This document shows, piece by piece, positions 1 to 6,647 of a stretch of 14,070 bases of DNA (within the stretch, counting starts at the first letter, position 1; every line of letters starts with the position of its first letter). Source of the DNA: an uncultured Clostridia bacterium (GTDB taxonomy: Bacteria > Bacillota > Clostridia > Oscillospirales > Acutalibacteraceae); the NCBI GenBank assembly GCA_946002045.1, contig CAMFYM010000029.1:1-14070 (forward strand), read 5' to 3'. The translations under genes were made by a program, and so were the position numbers. The notes beneath the pieces were generated by a model, which was not told the origin of the DNA, searched no databases, and saw only the letters and a program-made list of their open reading frames with translations.

Positions 1-1385
1 ACAAAGAAATAGAATTCTCTTTCGTTTTTGACAGGGGAGAATTAAGGCTAATACCGCCTAAAGATAAAGATCAAGAGGTACATATGTGGTTTATGAAATC
101 TTTAGGTAAAGGAGCATACACCTTTGGCGATCCAGTATATGTTGAGGATGATTATTTGATCGGAAAATGTAATGAAAACTGTCAAAAAATAATTTTTCTA
201 CCCAAACACAAAAATATTGGTAGCTATAATTCGGTTCTGATTGTACAAATAGAGGCGTACATTATTCAAAAGTACGAAAGAGATTGGATAGACAGATTGG
301 GATTTATGAGTCAAGAACTTGATTGTATTTATTCGACAAGTCAAGCATTAGAATCTCCGGAATGGACAGAAGATGGTGTAGTTTCTGTCAAAACTAAAGA
401 TTTTGACAATACAACAAGTCATAAACAATGCTTCTCTGTTGATGGTAAAGAGGTATCAGTCTTTTTTGGTATATCAAGGACAGGTTCAGGAAAAGTAGGC
501 AAACCACCGTTAGAGCTCCATTCTGAAATGTTTTTTGAGTTTGAAAAAACAAACGACTATGCGTTTGTATTAAAGCTGTGGCGCATTGCAAAATGTTTTG
601 TTCAGTATTTGTGTTACAGGAAAAATGTTAATCTATCATCAGTTGAAATATCAACTCCATACGGAGAGGGAAAACACGAAAAATTTGCAGTACTTCACAT
701 TGTAAATGAAGATGTTGATAACGAGCCTGAAACTCTTGAAAAGAGAAGATACATAAAACAAGAATATATTAGTGGTGCGGAAGGGAAAATTCTAAATGAT
801 ATTGCAGAAGATAGAATTTACTTGCGCCATATTCCCGAAACATATCGAGCAGGCAAAAGCATAAACGCCGCACGTTTTGTGATGATAACTGCAGCATTTG
901 AATGGACTTTCAAGAAAAACTATCCAGATGGAATCACCAAAAAGTCTGCCACTATTAAAGCAGAGAAAATTGCTACTGAAGTATTAAACGGATTAGTCAA
1001 TGATTCGAAAGGAAAATTAAGAGAGATATATAAATTTCTTAGAAAACTTATTGGTTCTAATTCTCTGCAAAATGAGATAGAACAAGCAGGAAAAGACTTT
1101 GCGGATATAGTTGATATTTTCGGGAAACATCTTTATTCTATGAACAATGAAAAATTAAAATACAGTGAAATGGGGTTACGCCTATCACAACAACGCAATA
1201 ACTTTGCACACGGAAATTTAGACAAAGATTTTATTGGTTTATCATTGCTTGATTTGATATATCTTGAGTACATAGTATATGCAATGCAACTTAAAGAGTA
1301 TGGTGTGAAAACTACATCTATTCAACAAGCGATAAATGATTTGTTTGGTTGTTCTATTGCTCTACAATCCGTGAGTACAATTTGA
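1..1385 (+). CDS. HEPN-domain protein, ApeA-like, 5' end outside window
   Basis: The reading frame is open to the left edge: the codons from base 3 up to the ATG at 84 are all sense and read as plausible protein (KEIEFSFVFDRGELRL...), so the gene very probably starts upstream and the 433-residue product counted from 84 is a C-terminal portion. Residues 371-376 (from the ATG at 84) are R-N-N-F-A-H, the R-X4-H signature of HEPN ribonucleases, inside a helical C-terminal domain of about residues 255-430. The N-terminal half is beta-rich and resembles the N-terminal domain of ApeA-type proteins; this is recognition by eye. HEPN proteins of this kind are known as abortive-infection RNases that halt translation on phage attack. 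Sampled stretches (121-180, 961-1020) are 30-35% GC against 40-53% in stretches of the genes to the right, which suggests acquisition. Substrate and trigger cannot be read from the sequence. The HEPN call is firm, the ApeA family assignment less so. Confidence 0.75.
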   Translation, partial: KEIEFSFVFDRGELRLIPPKDKDQEVHMWFMKSLGKGAYTFGDPVYVEDDYLIGKCNENCQKIIFLPKHKNIGSYNSVLIVQIEAYIIQKYERDWIDRLGFMSQELDCIYSTSQALESPEWTEDGVVSVKTKDFDNTTSHKQCFSVDGKEVSVFFGISRTGSGKVGKPPLELHSEMFFEFEKTNDYAFVLKLWRIAKCFVQYLCYRKNVNLSSVEISTPYGEGKHEKFAVLHIVNEDVDNEPETLEKRRYIKQEYISGAEGKILNDIAEDRIYLRHIPETYRAGKSINAARFVMITAAFEWTFKKNYPDGITKKSATIKAEKIATEVLNGLVNDSKGKLREIYKFLRKLIGSNSLQNEIEQAGKDFADIVDIFGKHLYSMNNEKLKYSEMGLRLSQQRNNFAHGNLDKDFIGLSLLDLIYLEYIVYAMQLKEYGVKTTSIQQAINDLFGCSIALQSVSTI

Positions 1386-1391
1386 GTACAA
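1372..1391. repeat. Tandem direct repeat TGAGTACAA, 11-base period, over the HEPN stop codon
   Basis: TGAGTACAA occurs at 1372-1380 and again at 1383-1391, and the stop codon TGA (1383-1385) is the first three bases of the second copy. An exact 9-base repeat at about one helical turn, at the edge of an AT-rich defence-type gene, could be a binding site for a recombinase or regulator, or part of a mobile-element junction. Two short copies may also be chance. Confidence 0.4.
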
Positions 1392-1523
1392 AAATTTGAA
1401 AACGGTGCAGAACGTAGCGATAACGCTATATTAAAAGCAGCGAAATACCGTTGTTTTGAACCGTAAACAGCGAGGAATAGCAAACCCACAGCCGAGTGGG
1501 AATAAACTAACTAAATATTATTC
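1386..1523. other. Non-coding gap with two small hairpins
   Basis: No credible gene is seen between the HEPN stop and the terminator. The stretch holds two short inverted repeats: TAGCG/CGCTA (1415-1419 with 1424-1428, loop ATAA) and CCCAC/GTGGG (1485-1489 with 1496-1500, loop AGCCGA). It could be the HEPN 3' UTR, a remnant of an element end, or a small RNA that ends at the terminator at 1524-1563. No promoter for a separate RNA was recognised. Confidence 0.35.
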
Positions 1524-1563
1524 AAAACGGCAGGCAGGGGAATTCACTGTCTGCCGTTTTTTT
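1524..1563 (+). terminator. Rho-independent terminator after the HEPN gene
   Basis: AAAACGGCAGGCAG (1524-1537) pairs with CTGTCTGCCGTTTT (1547-1560), 14 pairs including one G-T, around the 9-base loop GGGAATTCA. A run of seven T (1557-1563) follows. It separates the HEPN gene from the MFS gene. The stem also begins with A, so it could work weakly on the other strand. Confidence 0.9.
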
Positions 1564-1574
1564 GTGCTATTCGG

Positions 1575-1603
1575 TAGAAAATGTCACAACTTCGTGTTAT
1601 AAT
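1575..1603 (+). promoter_or_regulatory. Sigma-A-type promoter for the MFS gene
   Basis: TAGAAA (1575-1580, four of six matches to TTGACA), a 17-base spacer, then a perfect TATAAT (1598-1603). Transcription would start near 1610, about 23 bases before the MFS start codon, leaving a short leader with the ribosome binding site AAGAGG at 1621-1626. Confidence 0.6.
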
Positions 1604-1632
1604 GTTTTTAATAGGCAATAAAGAGGATCATC

Positions 1633-2832
1633 ATGACAAAACAAAAGAATTACAAAAAAACACTTGTGGCATGCTATCTTGGCTTTATAACACAAGCCAT
1701 AACTGCTAACTTTGCCCCACTCTTATTTTTAACATTCAAGGATACTTATGCAATTACACTTGAAAAGATTGCAATGATTCCAACGGTGTTCTACCTAACA
1801 CAGCTGCTCGTTGACCTTGCAGCTACCAAATTCGCCGACAAAATCGGATACCGTGCTTGCGTTATGGCATCTCAGGTATTGTCGTCTGTCGGTCTTGTTT
1901 TGATGGCAATTTTGCCGGAGATACTTCCTGTACCGTTTATAGGTATTCTTATTTCGGTAGTGATTTATGCAATAGGTAGTGGTCTTATTGAGGTCTTGCT
2001 AAGCCCCATTGTTGAAGCCTGTCCTTTTGAAAACAAGGACGGAGTGATGAGTCTTTTGCATTCCTTCTATTGTTGGGGCGCAATGGGTGTCATTTTGGGG
2101 TCCACACTCTTTTTTGCTGTATTCGGCTTAGAAAACTGGAGGATTCTTACTTTTATTTGGGCATTAGTTCCGTTATTTAACACATTTAACTTTATTAACT
2201 GTCCTATAAACCTATTAGTCGAAGATGGCAAGAGTATGAGCATTAGCAAGCTGTTGAAAACGCCTATCTTTTGGCTGATGATAATTCTTATGGTATGTTC
2301 CGGTGCATCAGAAGCAACTATGGCTCAATGGGCATCAGCATTTACCGAATCTGCTATCGGTGTATCAAAAACCGTTGGTGATTTAGCAGGACCGTGTTTG
2401 TTTGCAATGTTTATGGGTATTTCCCGTATGCTGTACGGAAGGTTTAGCAAAAAGCTTGATTTGAATAAGGTGATGCTTGTTTGTGGTATAATGTGTGCCG
2501 GCTGCTATTTATTAGCTTCGCTGTCCACATTACCAATCCTTGGACTTGCAGGATGTGCTGTTTGTGGCTTAGCAGTGGGTATTATGTGGCCGGGATCTAT
2601 CAGTATATCGTCACAGAAATGCCCAAGAGGCGGTACAGCAATGTTCGCATTTTTAGCCTTAGCCGGCGATTTGGGCGCTATGGTAAGTCCTGCTATGGTA
2701 GGTAGTCTTTCTGAAAGGGCAGGTGGTAATCTTAAAGCAGGGTTGCTTGTAGCAACGGTCTTTCCTGTGATGCTTGTTTTTGGATTGTTAATTCTAAATA
2801 AAAAGGTTAGTAAAGCAACAAATAGGTATTGA
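1633..2832 (+). CDS. MFS transporter (FucP-like), substrate unknown
   Basis: This 399-residue hydrophobic protein has about twelve predicted membrane helices in two halves joined by a short loop near residues 195-210, the usual Major Facilitator Superfamily layout and length. Between helices 2 and 3 it carries KFADKIGYR, a version of MFS motif A (G-x-x-x-D-x-x-G-x-R-like). The second half contains GPCLFAMFMGISRMLYGRF, the matching loop between helices 8 and 9. The general look is that of fucose-permease/sugar-type MFS proteins common in Clostridia, but the sequence does not settle the substrate. The start at 1633 is supported by AAGAGG seven bases upstream and by the promoter at 1575-1603. 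It seems to be a single-gene unit; no clear U-tailed terminator lies directly behind it, so some read-through into the next unit is possible. It has no visible link to the nitrogen genes downstream. Confidence 0.85.
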   Translation: MTKQKNYKKTLVACYLGFITQAITANFAPLLFLTFKDTYAITLEKIAMIPTVFYLTQLLVDLAATKFADKIGYRACVMASQVLSSVGLVLMAILPEILPVPFIGILISVVIYAIGSGLIEVLLSPIVEACPFENKDGVMSLLHSFYCWGAMGVILGSTLFFAVFGLENWRILTFIWALVPLFNTFNFINCPINLLVEDGKSMSISKLLKTPIFWLMIILMVCSGASEATMAQWASAFTESAIGVSKTVGDLAGPCLFAMFMGISRMLYGRFSKKLDLNKVMLVCGIMCAGCYLLASLSTLPILGLAGCAVCGLAVGIMWPGSISISSQKCPRGGTAMFAFLALAGDLGAMVSPAMVGSLSERAGGNLKAGLLVATVFPVMLVFGLLILNKKVSKATNRY

Positions 2833-2880
2833 TATTTTTCAATTTGTCGAACTAAAAATATTTTGATTTTGAAAGAATAA

Positions 2881-2909
2881 TTGAAAAACCATATTAACTT
2901 ATGTATAAT
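2881..2909 (+). promoter_or_regulatory. Strong sigma-A promoter of a small unit
   Basis: TTGAAA (2881-2886, five of six matches), exactly 17 bases, then a perfect TATAAT (2904-2909). It is one of the two best promoters in the window, yet only about 180 bases of non-protein-like sequence lie between it and a terminator. Predicted transcription start is about 2915-2917. Confidence 0.65.
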
Positions 2910-2914
2910 ATTCC

Positions 2915-2940
2915 TGTCAGCGTGACAACACGATGACAAC
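2915..2940. promoter_or_regulatory. Palindrome TGTCA-GCG-TGACA at the start point, with repeated half-sites
   Basis: TGTCA (2915-2919) and TGACA (2923-2927) form a perfect 5-bp inverted repeat with a 3-base spacer, sitting on the predicted transcription start. TGACAAC is repeated at 2923-2929 and 2934-2940, and a further TGACA lies at 2949-2953. This is the position and shape expected of a repressor operator. The binding protein is unknown. Confidence 0.4.
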
Positions 2941-3093
2941 AAAAATCTTGACAGTCCGTATTTTATGGATAATCTGAACACTCTCGATAATATGAGTAAA
3001 AACACCAATAAAAAGTATATCGGCGAAGAAAAAGAGGTTGTTTCTTATAGCTTAACATTCACAAAGGTGGCAGAGTAATCTGCCACCTTTTTT
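2916..3093 (+). ncRNA. Candidate small RNA or degenerate small gene
   Basis: A promoter (2881-2909) and a perfect terminator (3063-3093) define a predicted transcript of about 175-180 bases. The best coding reading is 37 codons from ATG 2965 to TAA 3076-3078 (MDNLNTLDNMSKNTNKKYIG...), but there is no Shine-Dalgarno before it or before the internal ATG at 2992, and its last codons form the 5' arm of the terminator. A 14-codon frame from ATG 2933 is also unsupported. Options are a regulatory RNA, a peptide with weak initiation, or the remains of a larger gene. The orientation matches glnA, but the terminator separates them. Confidence 0.35.
3063..3093 (+). terminator. Perfect rho-independent terminator
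   Basis: AAAGGTGGCAGA (3063-3074) pairs fully with TCTGCCACCTTT (3079-3090) around the tetraloop GTAA, followed by further T to 3093. Twelve uninterrupted pairs and a six-T tract make it the cleanest terminator in the window. It isolates glnA from upstream transcription. The A-rich 5' arm means it could also stop leftward transcription. Confidence 0.92.
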
Positions 3094-3198
3094 GTAATAT
3101 ATTCGGCAGCTTTTTGATATGGTTTTATGAGAAACGGAGTAATTCTGCTTTTGGCTGCATAACAAAAAGCACGAGCAAAAACAGCATAAAAATGTAAG

Positions 3199-3279
3199 AA
3201 TATACATAATATTCATTTAACATTGCATAAAATTGCGAAAAACTGTTAGAAAATCTGTAAAAATTGCACAAATATACAT
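3199..3279. promoter_or_regulatory. Repeat-rich AT tract upstream of glnA, possible operators
   Basis: AATATACAT occurs at 3199-3207 and 3271-3279. Between them ATTGC followed by an A-rich run occurs three times, beginning at 3222, 3232 and 3263. The spacings of 10 and 31 bases put them on one face of the helix. The last copies end just upstream of the -35 box at 3288. Such phased repeats suggest a nitrogen regulator site or an UP-type element. No GlnR/TnrA box (TGTNAN7TNACA) was recognised with confidence. Confidence 0.35.
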
Positions 3280-3287
3280 TTTTTGTA

Positions 3288-3316
3288 TTGACAAATCCGT
3301 TTTCTAAGCGTATGAT
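3288..3316 (+). promoter_or_regulatory. glnA promoter
   Basis: A perfect TTGACA (3288-3293), a 17-base spacer and TATGAT (3311-3316, five of six). The start of transcription would be about 3322-3324, giving an 80-base leader that contains a stable hairpin before the glnA ribosome binding site. Confidence 0.8.
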
Positions 3317-3333
3317 GATAGCGTAGTAAGAAC

Positions 3334-3364
3334 AAGGGTGTTCCGTTAAAGGCGGAGCACCCTT
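3334..3364 (+). promoter_or_regulatory. glnA leader hairpin, possible attenuator
   Basis: AAGGGTGTTCCG (3334-3345) pairs with CGGAGCACCCTT (3353-3364), twelve pairs including one T-G, around loop TTAAAGG. CTCTATTTTTA follows, an imperfect U tract. A weaker stem, TTCTC (3363-3367) with GAGAA (3377-3381), overlaps the foot of the first by two bases, so the two could compete. The arrangement fits conditional termination or mRNA stabilisation ahead of glnA. It does not match the tandem hexaloop hairpins of ANTAR targets. Confidence 0.5.
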
Positions 3365-3404
3365 CTCTATTTTTATGAGAAATCATTAAGGGAGGATATT
3401 TACA

Positions 3405-4748
3405 ATGAGTAAGTACACAAAGGAGCAAATTTTAAAGGAAGCAAAGGAGAACGGCGTTGAGTTTATTCGCTTACAGTTCACAGATTTGTTTGGCATTATG
3501 AAAAATGTTGCAATCACTCTTTCACAGCTTGAAAAAGCGCTTGACAATGACTGTATGTTTGACGGCTCATCAATAGACGGCTTTGTTCGTATTGATGAAA
3601 GCGATATGTATCTTCATCCCGATTACGACACATGGGCAATCTTCCCTTGGAGGAAGCATCAGGATGTTCAAACAGGCCGTTTAATTTGTTCTGTATATAA
3701 GGCTGATAACACAACACCATTTGAAGGTGACCCACGAAATGTTCTTCAAAAGGTAATTGATCAGGCAGCAGAAATGGGATATGGCTTTAATGTAGGTCCG
3801 GAATGTGAATTTTTCCTGTTCAACACTAATGAGGACGGCACACCTTCACTTGAAACAAACGATAAGGCAGGTTATTTTGACCTTAATCCTATTGATACAG
3901 GCTCAAATTGCAGACGAGATATTTGTCTTGCACTTGAGGATATGGGTTACACCATTGAGGCTTCTCACCACGAGGTTGCAAGAGGTCAGCACGAAATTGA
4001 CTTCCAGTTTGGTGATGTAATGACAACTGCAGACAGAGTAATGACCTTTAAGCATGTTGTTAAAACATATGCAACAAAGCATGGACTCCATGCAACATTT
4101 ATGGCTAAGCCTATTGAGGGCATCAACGGCTCCGGTATGCACACAAATATGTCTCTTTATGATTTGAAAACAGGTAAAAATGTTTTTGATGATCCAAACG
4201 GTGAGTTAGGATTAAGCGATGCAGCATACAGCTTTATTGCCGGTATTATGGCTCACATCAAGGGCATTACAGCAGTTTCAAACCCAACAGTTAACAGCTA
4301 CAAGAGATTAGTACCGGGCTACGAGGCACCGTCATACCTTGTTTGGTCAACATCAAACAGAAGCTGTCTTGTTCGTATTCCTGCATCAAGAGGCAAGGGT
4401 ACAAGAGTTGAGCTTAGATGTCCTGACCCAACCTGTAACCCTTATCTTGAAATGGCACTTTGCCTTGCAGCAGGTCTTGACGGTATCAAGAAGGGTCTAA
4501 AGCCTGCACCTGCTTATGACGAAAATGTATTCGCTCTTTCAAGCCAGGAGCTTAAGGAGGAGGGCATTGAGTGTCTGCCGGGCACATTGGCAGAGGCTAT
4601 TGCAGCAGCAGAGGCTGACCCGTTTATTAAGGAAACACTGGGTGACCATGTATTTAACAATTATATTTCAGGTAAAAAGGCAGAGTGGGATAGCTATAAA
4701 ACAGCTGTTTCACAATGGGAGCTTGACCACTATATGATTAACTACTAA
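3405..4748 (+). CDS. glnA: Glutamine synthetase type I, GSI-alpha class
   Basis: It joins ammonium to glutamate using ATP to make glutamine, in the cytoplasm as a dodecamer. The 447 residues are the normal length for Firmicute GlnA. Visible motifs in order are D53-G-S-S-I-D-G-F-V-R62 of the beta-grasp domain; the metal and substrate residues E133 and E135 in GPECEFF; E190 and E197 in HHEVARGQHEIDF; H246 in GSGMH; and N293-P-T followed by E307 of the catalytic flap in VPGYEAP. Arg62 is at the number and context of the Bacillus subtilis residue used in glutamine feedback inhibition. The adenylylated tyrosine segment of GSI-beta enzymes is absent, so control is probably by feedback and transcription. 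The start is set by AAGGGAGGA (3388-3396) eight bases upstream. It has its own promoter and leader hairpin and is followed by the ammonium transporter gene. Confidence 0.97.
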   Translation: MSKYTKEQILKEAKENGVEFIRLQFTDLFGIMKNVAITLSQLEKALDNDCMFDGSSIDGFVRIDESDMYLHPDYDTWAIFPWRKHQDVQTGRLICSVYKADNTTPFEGDPRNVLQKVIDQAAEMGYGFNVGPECEFFLFNTNEDGTPSLETNDKAGYFDLNPIDTGSNCRRDICLALEDMGYTIEASHHEVARGQHEIDFQFGDVMTTADRVMTFKHVVKTYATKHGLHATFMAKPIEGINGSGMHTNMSLYDLKTGKNVFDDPNGELGLSDAAYSFIAGIMAHIKGITAVSNPTVNSYKRLVPGYEAPSYLVWSTSNRSCLVRIPASRGKGTRVELRCPDPTCNPYLEMALCLAAGLDGIKKGLKPAPAYDENVFALSSQELKEEGIECLPGTLAEAIAAAEADPFIKETLGDHVFNNYISGKKAEWDSYKTAVSQWELDHYMINY

Positions 4749-4762
4749 TTAACCCTCTCTTT

Positions 4763-4870
4763 GTCTATGATTTTTCATAGGCAGTAAGGTCGGCATCTGC
4801 TTTCGGGCAGGTGCCGATTATATAAAAATTACAGGTGTAACGGCATATTGCGGATTTAGCCTATACACCT
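4763..4870 (+). promoter_or_regulatory. Three consecutive hairpins between glnA and the ammonium transporter gene
   Basis: Three separate stems fill the gap. First, GTCTATGA (4763-4770) pairs with TCATAGGC (4775-4782), loop TTTT. Second, TCGGCATCTGC (4790-4800) pairs with GCAGGTGCCGA (4807-4817), loop TTTCGG, 11 pairs. Third, AGGTGTA (4833-4839) pairs with TACACCT (4864-4870), enclosing a small inner stem GGC/GCC (4842-4844 with 4859-4861). None has a strong U tract, so full termination is doubtful. Partial termination, RNA processing or a ligand-sensing leader are possible. No convincing promoter was found here, so the transporter gene probably depends at least partly on the glnA promoter. 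Confidence 0.5.
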
Positions 4871-4907
4871 TTGATAAATGTTATTACAAGAATTGAGGAG
4901 GATAAAT

Positions 4908-6629
4908 ATGGAAAATACCTTGTTATCAACAATTACGGAAAATGTTTTCGGCGTCTGGTTTTTAATCGGTGCTGCGCTGGTATTCTTTATGCAGTGTGGC
5001 TTTGCCATGGTTGAAAGTGGCTTTACAAGAGCAAAAAATGCAGGAAATATTATTATGAAAAATCTTATGGATTTCTGCATTGGCTCAGTAATGTTCATAC
5101 TTATAGGTTATAGCCTGATGTTTGGCGAAAACTATATTGCCGGACTTATCGGCTTGCCCAATATTGACCTGTTGACTGATTATTCAGGCTCAAGTGCTGA
5201 CTGGTCTAATTTTGTATTTAATCTTGTTTTCTGTGCAACGGCAGCTACTATCGTTTCAGGTGCTATGGCAGAGAGAACAAAGTTCAGCTCGTACTGTATT
5301 TATTCAGCAGTTATCTCGGCAGTAATTTATCCTGTTGAGGCAGGCTGGATTTGGAACGGCAACGGCTGGCTTGCTCAAATGGGATTTCACGATTACGCAG
5401 GCTCAACAGCGATTCATATGGTTGGTGGTATTGCTGCTCTTATCGGCGCAATGTTCCTTGGTCCTCGTATCGGCAAATATGCAGTTGATAAAAAGACCGG
5501 CAAAAAGAAGGCAAAGGCTATCCCCGGCCACTCATTAACATTAGGTGCCTTGGGCGTGTTCATTCTTTGGTTTGGCTGGTACGGCTTTAACGGTGCAGCA
5601 GCAAAGGATATTGACACGCTGGCGTCAATCTTTTTAACAACAACTCTTTCACCGGCAGTTGCTACCTGTGTAACAATGATATTCACCTGGATTAAGGACG
5701 GCAAGCCTGATGTGTCAATGTCACTTAATGCGTCACTGGCAGGCTTGGTTGCAATTACAGCCCCTTGCGATTGCGTTGATGCCTTTGGTTCAATAGTTAT
5801 CGGCGCTGTTTCAGGCATTCTTGTAGTTGTGGTAGTTGAGCTGCTTGATAAAAAGCTTCATATTGATGACCCTGTTGGTGCCGTTGGTGTTCATATGGCA
5901 AACGGCATTTGGGGCACACTTGCCGTGGGCTTATTCTCAAAGGGCTACGACGGAGTAGGCAAGGGCTTGTTCTACGGTGGTGGATTTAAGCAATTAGGTA
6001 TTCAGCTTGTGGGCTTTTTGGCAGTTGCTGCTTGGACAGCTGTTACAATGTTAATCGTATTTACCATTATCAAAAAGACAAACGGACTTCGTGTTTCTGC
6101 CGAGGAGGAAATTAAGGGACTTGATGCCACAGAGCATAATCTTCCGTCAGCATATGCAGATTTTGTACCTGCAAATGTACTTATTGCATCAAGTGGTAAT
6201 AATGCACCTGCTCAGTCGGTTGAAAAGGCAGTGCCTGTTGAAACCTTTACCACAAAGACAGACGCAGTTCTTTCAAAGGTTGTTATGATATTTAATCCGT
6301 CAAAGTTCGAGGAGCTTAAGGAGGCTATGAACGATATTGGCGTAACCGGTATGACAGCAACAAATGTTATGGGCTGTGGCGTTCAAAAGGGACACATAAG
6401 AAAATATCGTGGTGTAGAGATTGAGGAAATGAGCCTGCATCCAAAGATGAAGCTGGAGATGGTTGTGTCCTCAGTGCCTGTAAAAAAGGTTATTGAGGCA
6501 GCAAGGTCTGTGCTTTATACAGGATGTATCGGCGACGGAAAAATCTTTGTCTATGATGTGGAGGATGTTGTTAAGGTTCGCACAGGCGAGCATGGATATG
6601 ACGCATTACAGGGCGTTGATGATGAATAA
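4908..6629 (+). CDS. Ammonium transporter with fused C-terminal PII domain
   Basis: This 573-residue inner-membrane protein joins an Amt channel to a PII sensor. Residues 1 to about 416 are Amt: eleven hydrophobic segments, the signature MQCGFAMVESGFTRAKN, the conserved aspartate D162 in HDYAGS, the twin pore histidines H170 and H329, FGWYGFN, and the cytoplasmic tail GLRVSAEEE. A linker of about 40 residues follows. Residues 458-573 are a complete PII domain with QKGH, T-loop Y500-R501-G, B-loop TGCIGDGKIF and the R-T-G-E arginine, so ATP and 2-oxoglutarate binding look intact. I505 replaces the tyrosine that is uridylylated in enteric GlnB/GlnK, and the T-loop looks one residue longer. The start at 4908 is chosen because GAGGAGG (4895-4901) lies six bases upstream; the in-frame ATG at 4878 has no such site. 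It probably imports ammonium for GlnA, gated by its own PII. Such fusions occur in some anaerobes. Confidence 0.95.
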   Translation: MENTLLSTITENVFGVWFLIGAALVFFMQCGFAMVESGFTRAKNAGNIIMKNLMDFCIGSVMFILIGYSLMFGENYIAGLIGLPNIDLLTDYSGSSADWSNFVFNLVFCATAATIVSGAMAERTKFSSYCIYSAVISAVIYPVEAGWIWNGNGWLAQMGFHDYAGSTAIHMVGGIAALIGAMFLGPRIGKYAVDKKTGKKKAKAIPGHSLTLGALGVFILWFGWYGFNGAAAKDIDTLASIFLTTTLSPAVATCVTMIFTWIKDGKPDVSMSLNASLAGLVAITAPCDCVDAFGSIVIGAVSGILVVVVVELLDKKLHIDDPVGAVGVHMANGIWGTLAVGLFSKGYDGVGKGLFYGGGFKQLGIQLVGFLAVAAWTAVTMLIVFTIIKKTNGLRVSAEEEIKGLDATEHNLPSAYADFVPANVLIASSGNNAPAQSVEKAVPVETFTTKTDAVLSKVVMIFNPSKFEELKEAMNDIGVTGMTATNVMGCGVQKGHIRKYRGVEIEEMSLHPKMKLEMVVSSVPVKKVIEAARSVLYTGCIGDGKIFVYDVEDVVKVRTGEHGYDALQGVDDE

Positions 6630-6647
6630 ATTTTAGAAAATTTACTG

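Noticed and set aside
2948..2973. Second promoter TTGACA with GATAAT
   Set aside because: The spacer is only 14 bases, too short for a sigma-A promoter, and it lies inside the predicted small transcript.
2505..3008. 167-residue frame on the minus strand
   Set aside because: It overlaps the end of the MFS gene antisense, has no ribosome binding site or family-like sequence, and crosses the promoter of the small unit.
2965..3078. 37-codon gene between the MFS gene and glnA
   Set aside because: No Shine-Dalgarno, no recognisable motif, and its final codons form the arm of a perfect terminator. Kept only as a possible product of the small transcript.
3334..3364. ANTAR-type target or glutamine riboswitch in the glnA leader
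   Set aside because: Only one main hairpin with a 7-base loop lacking the paired hexaloops of ANTAR sites, and no three-helix junction like the known glutamine riboswitches was found.
3405..4748. GSI-beta glutamine synthetase controlled by adenylylation
   Set aside because: The protein lacks the inserted segment and the tyrosine motif near the C-terminus of adenylylated enzymes, and its length fits GSI-alpha.
4790..4817. Strong terminator after glnA
   Set aside because: The stem is good (11 pairs) but is followed by TTATATAAAAATT rather than a U run, so it is listed as a structured element and not as a terminator.
4878..4907. Upstream in-frame ATG giving ten extra residues on the ammonium transporter
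   Set aside because: No ribosome binding site precedes 4878, while GAGGAGG lies six bases before the ATG at 4908 and actually falls inside the proposed extension.
5414..5818. 134-residue minus-strand frame inside the transporter gene
   Set aside because: Antisense shadow of the Amt domain without start signals or recognisable domain.
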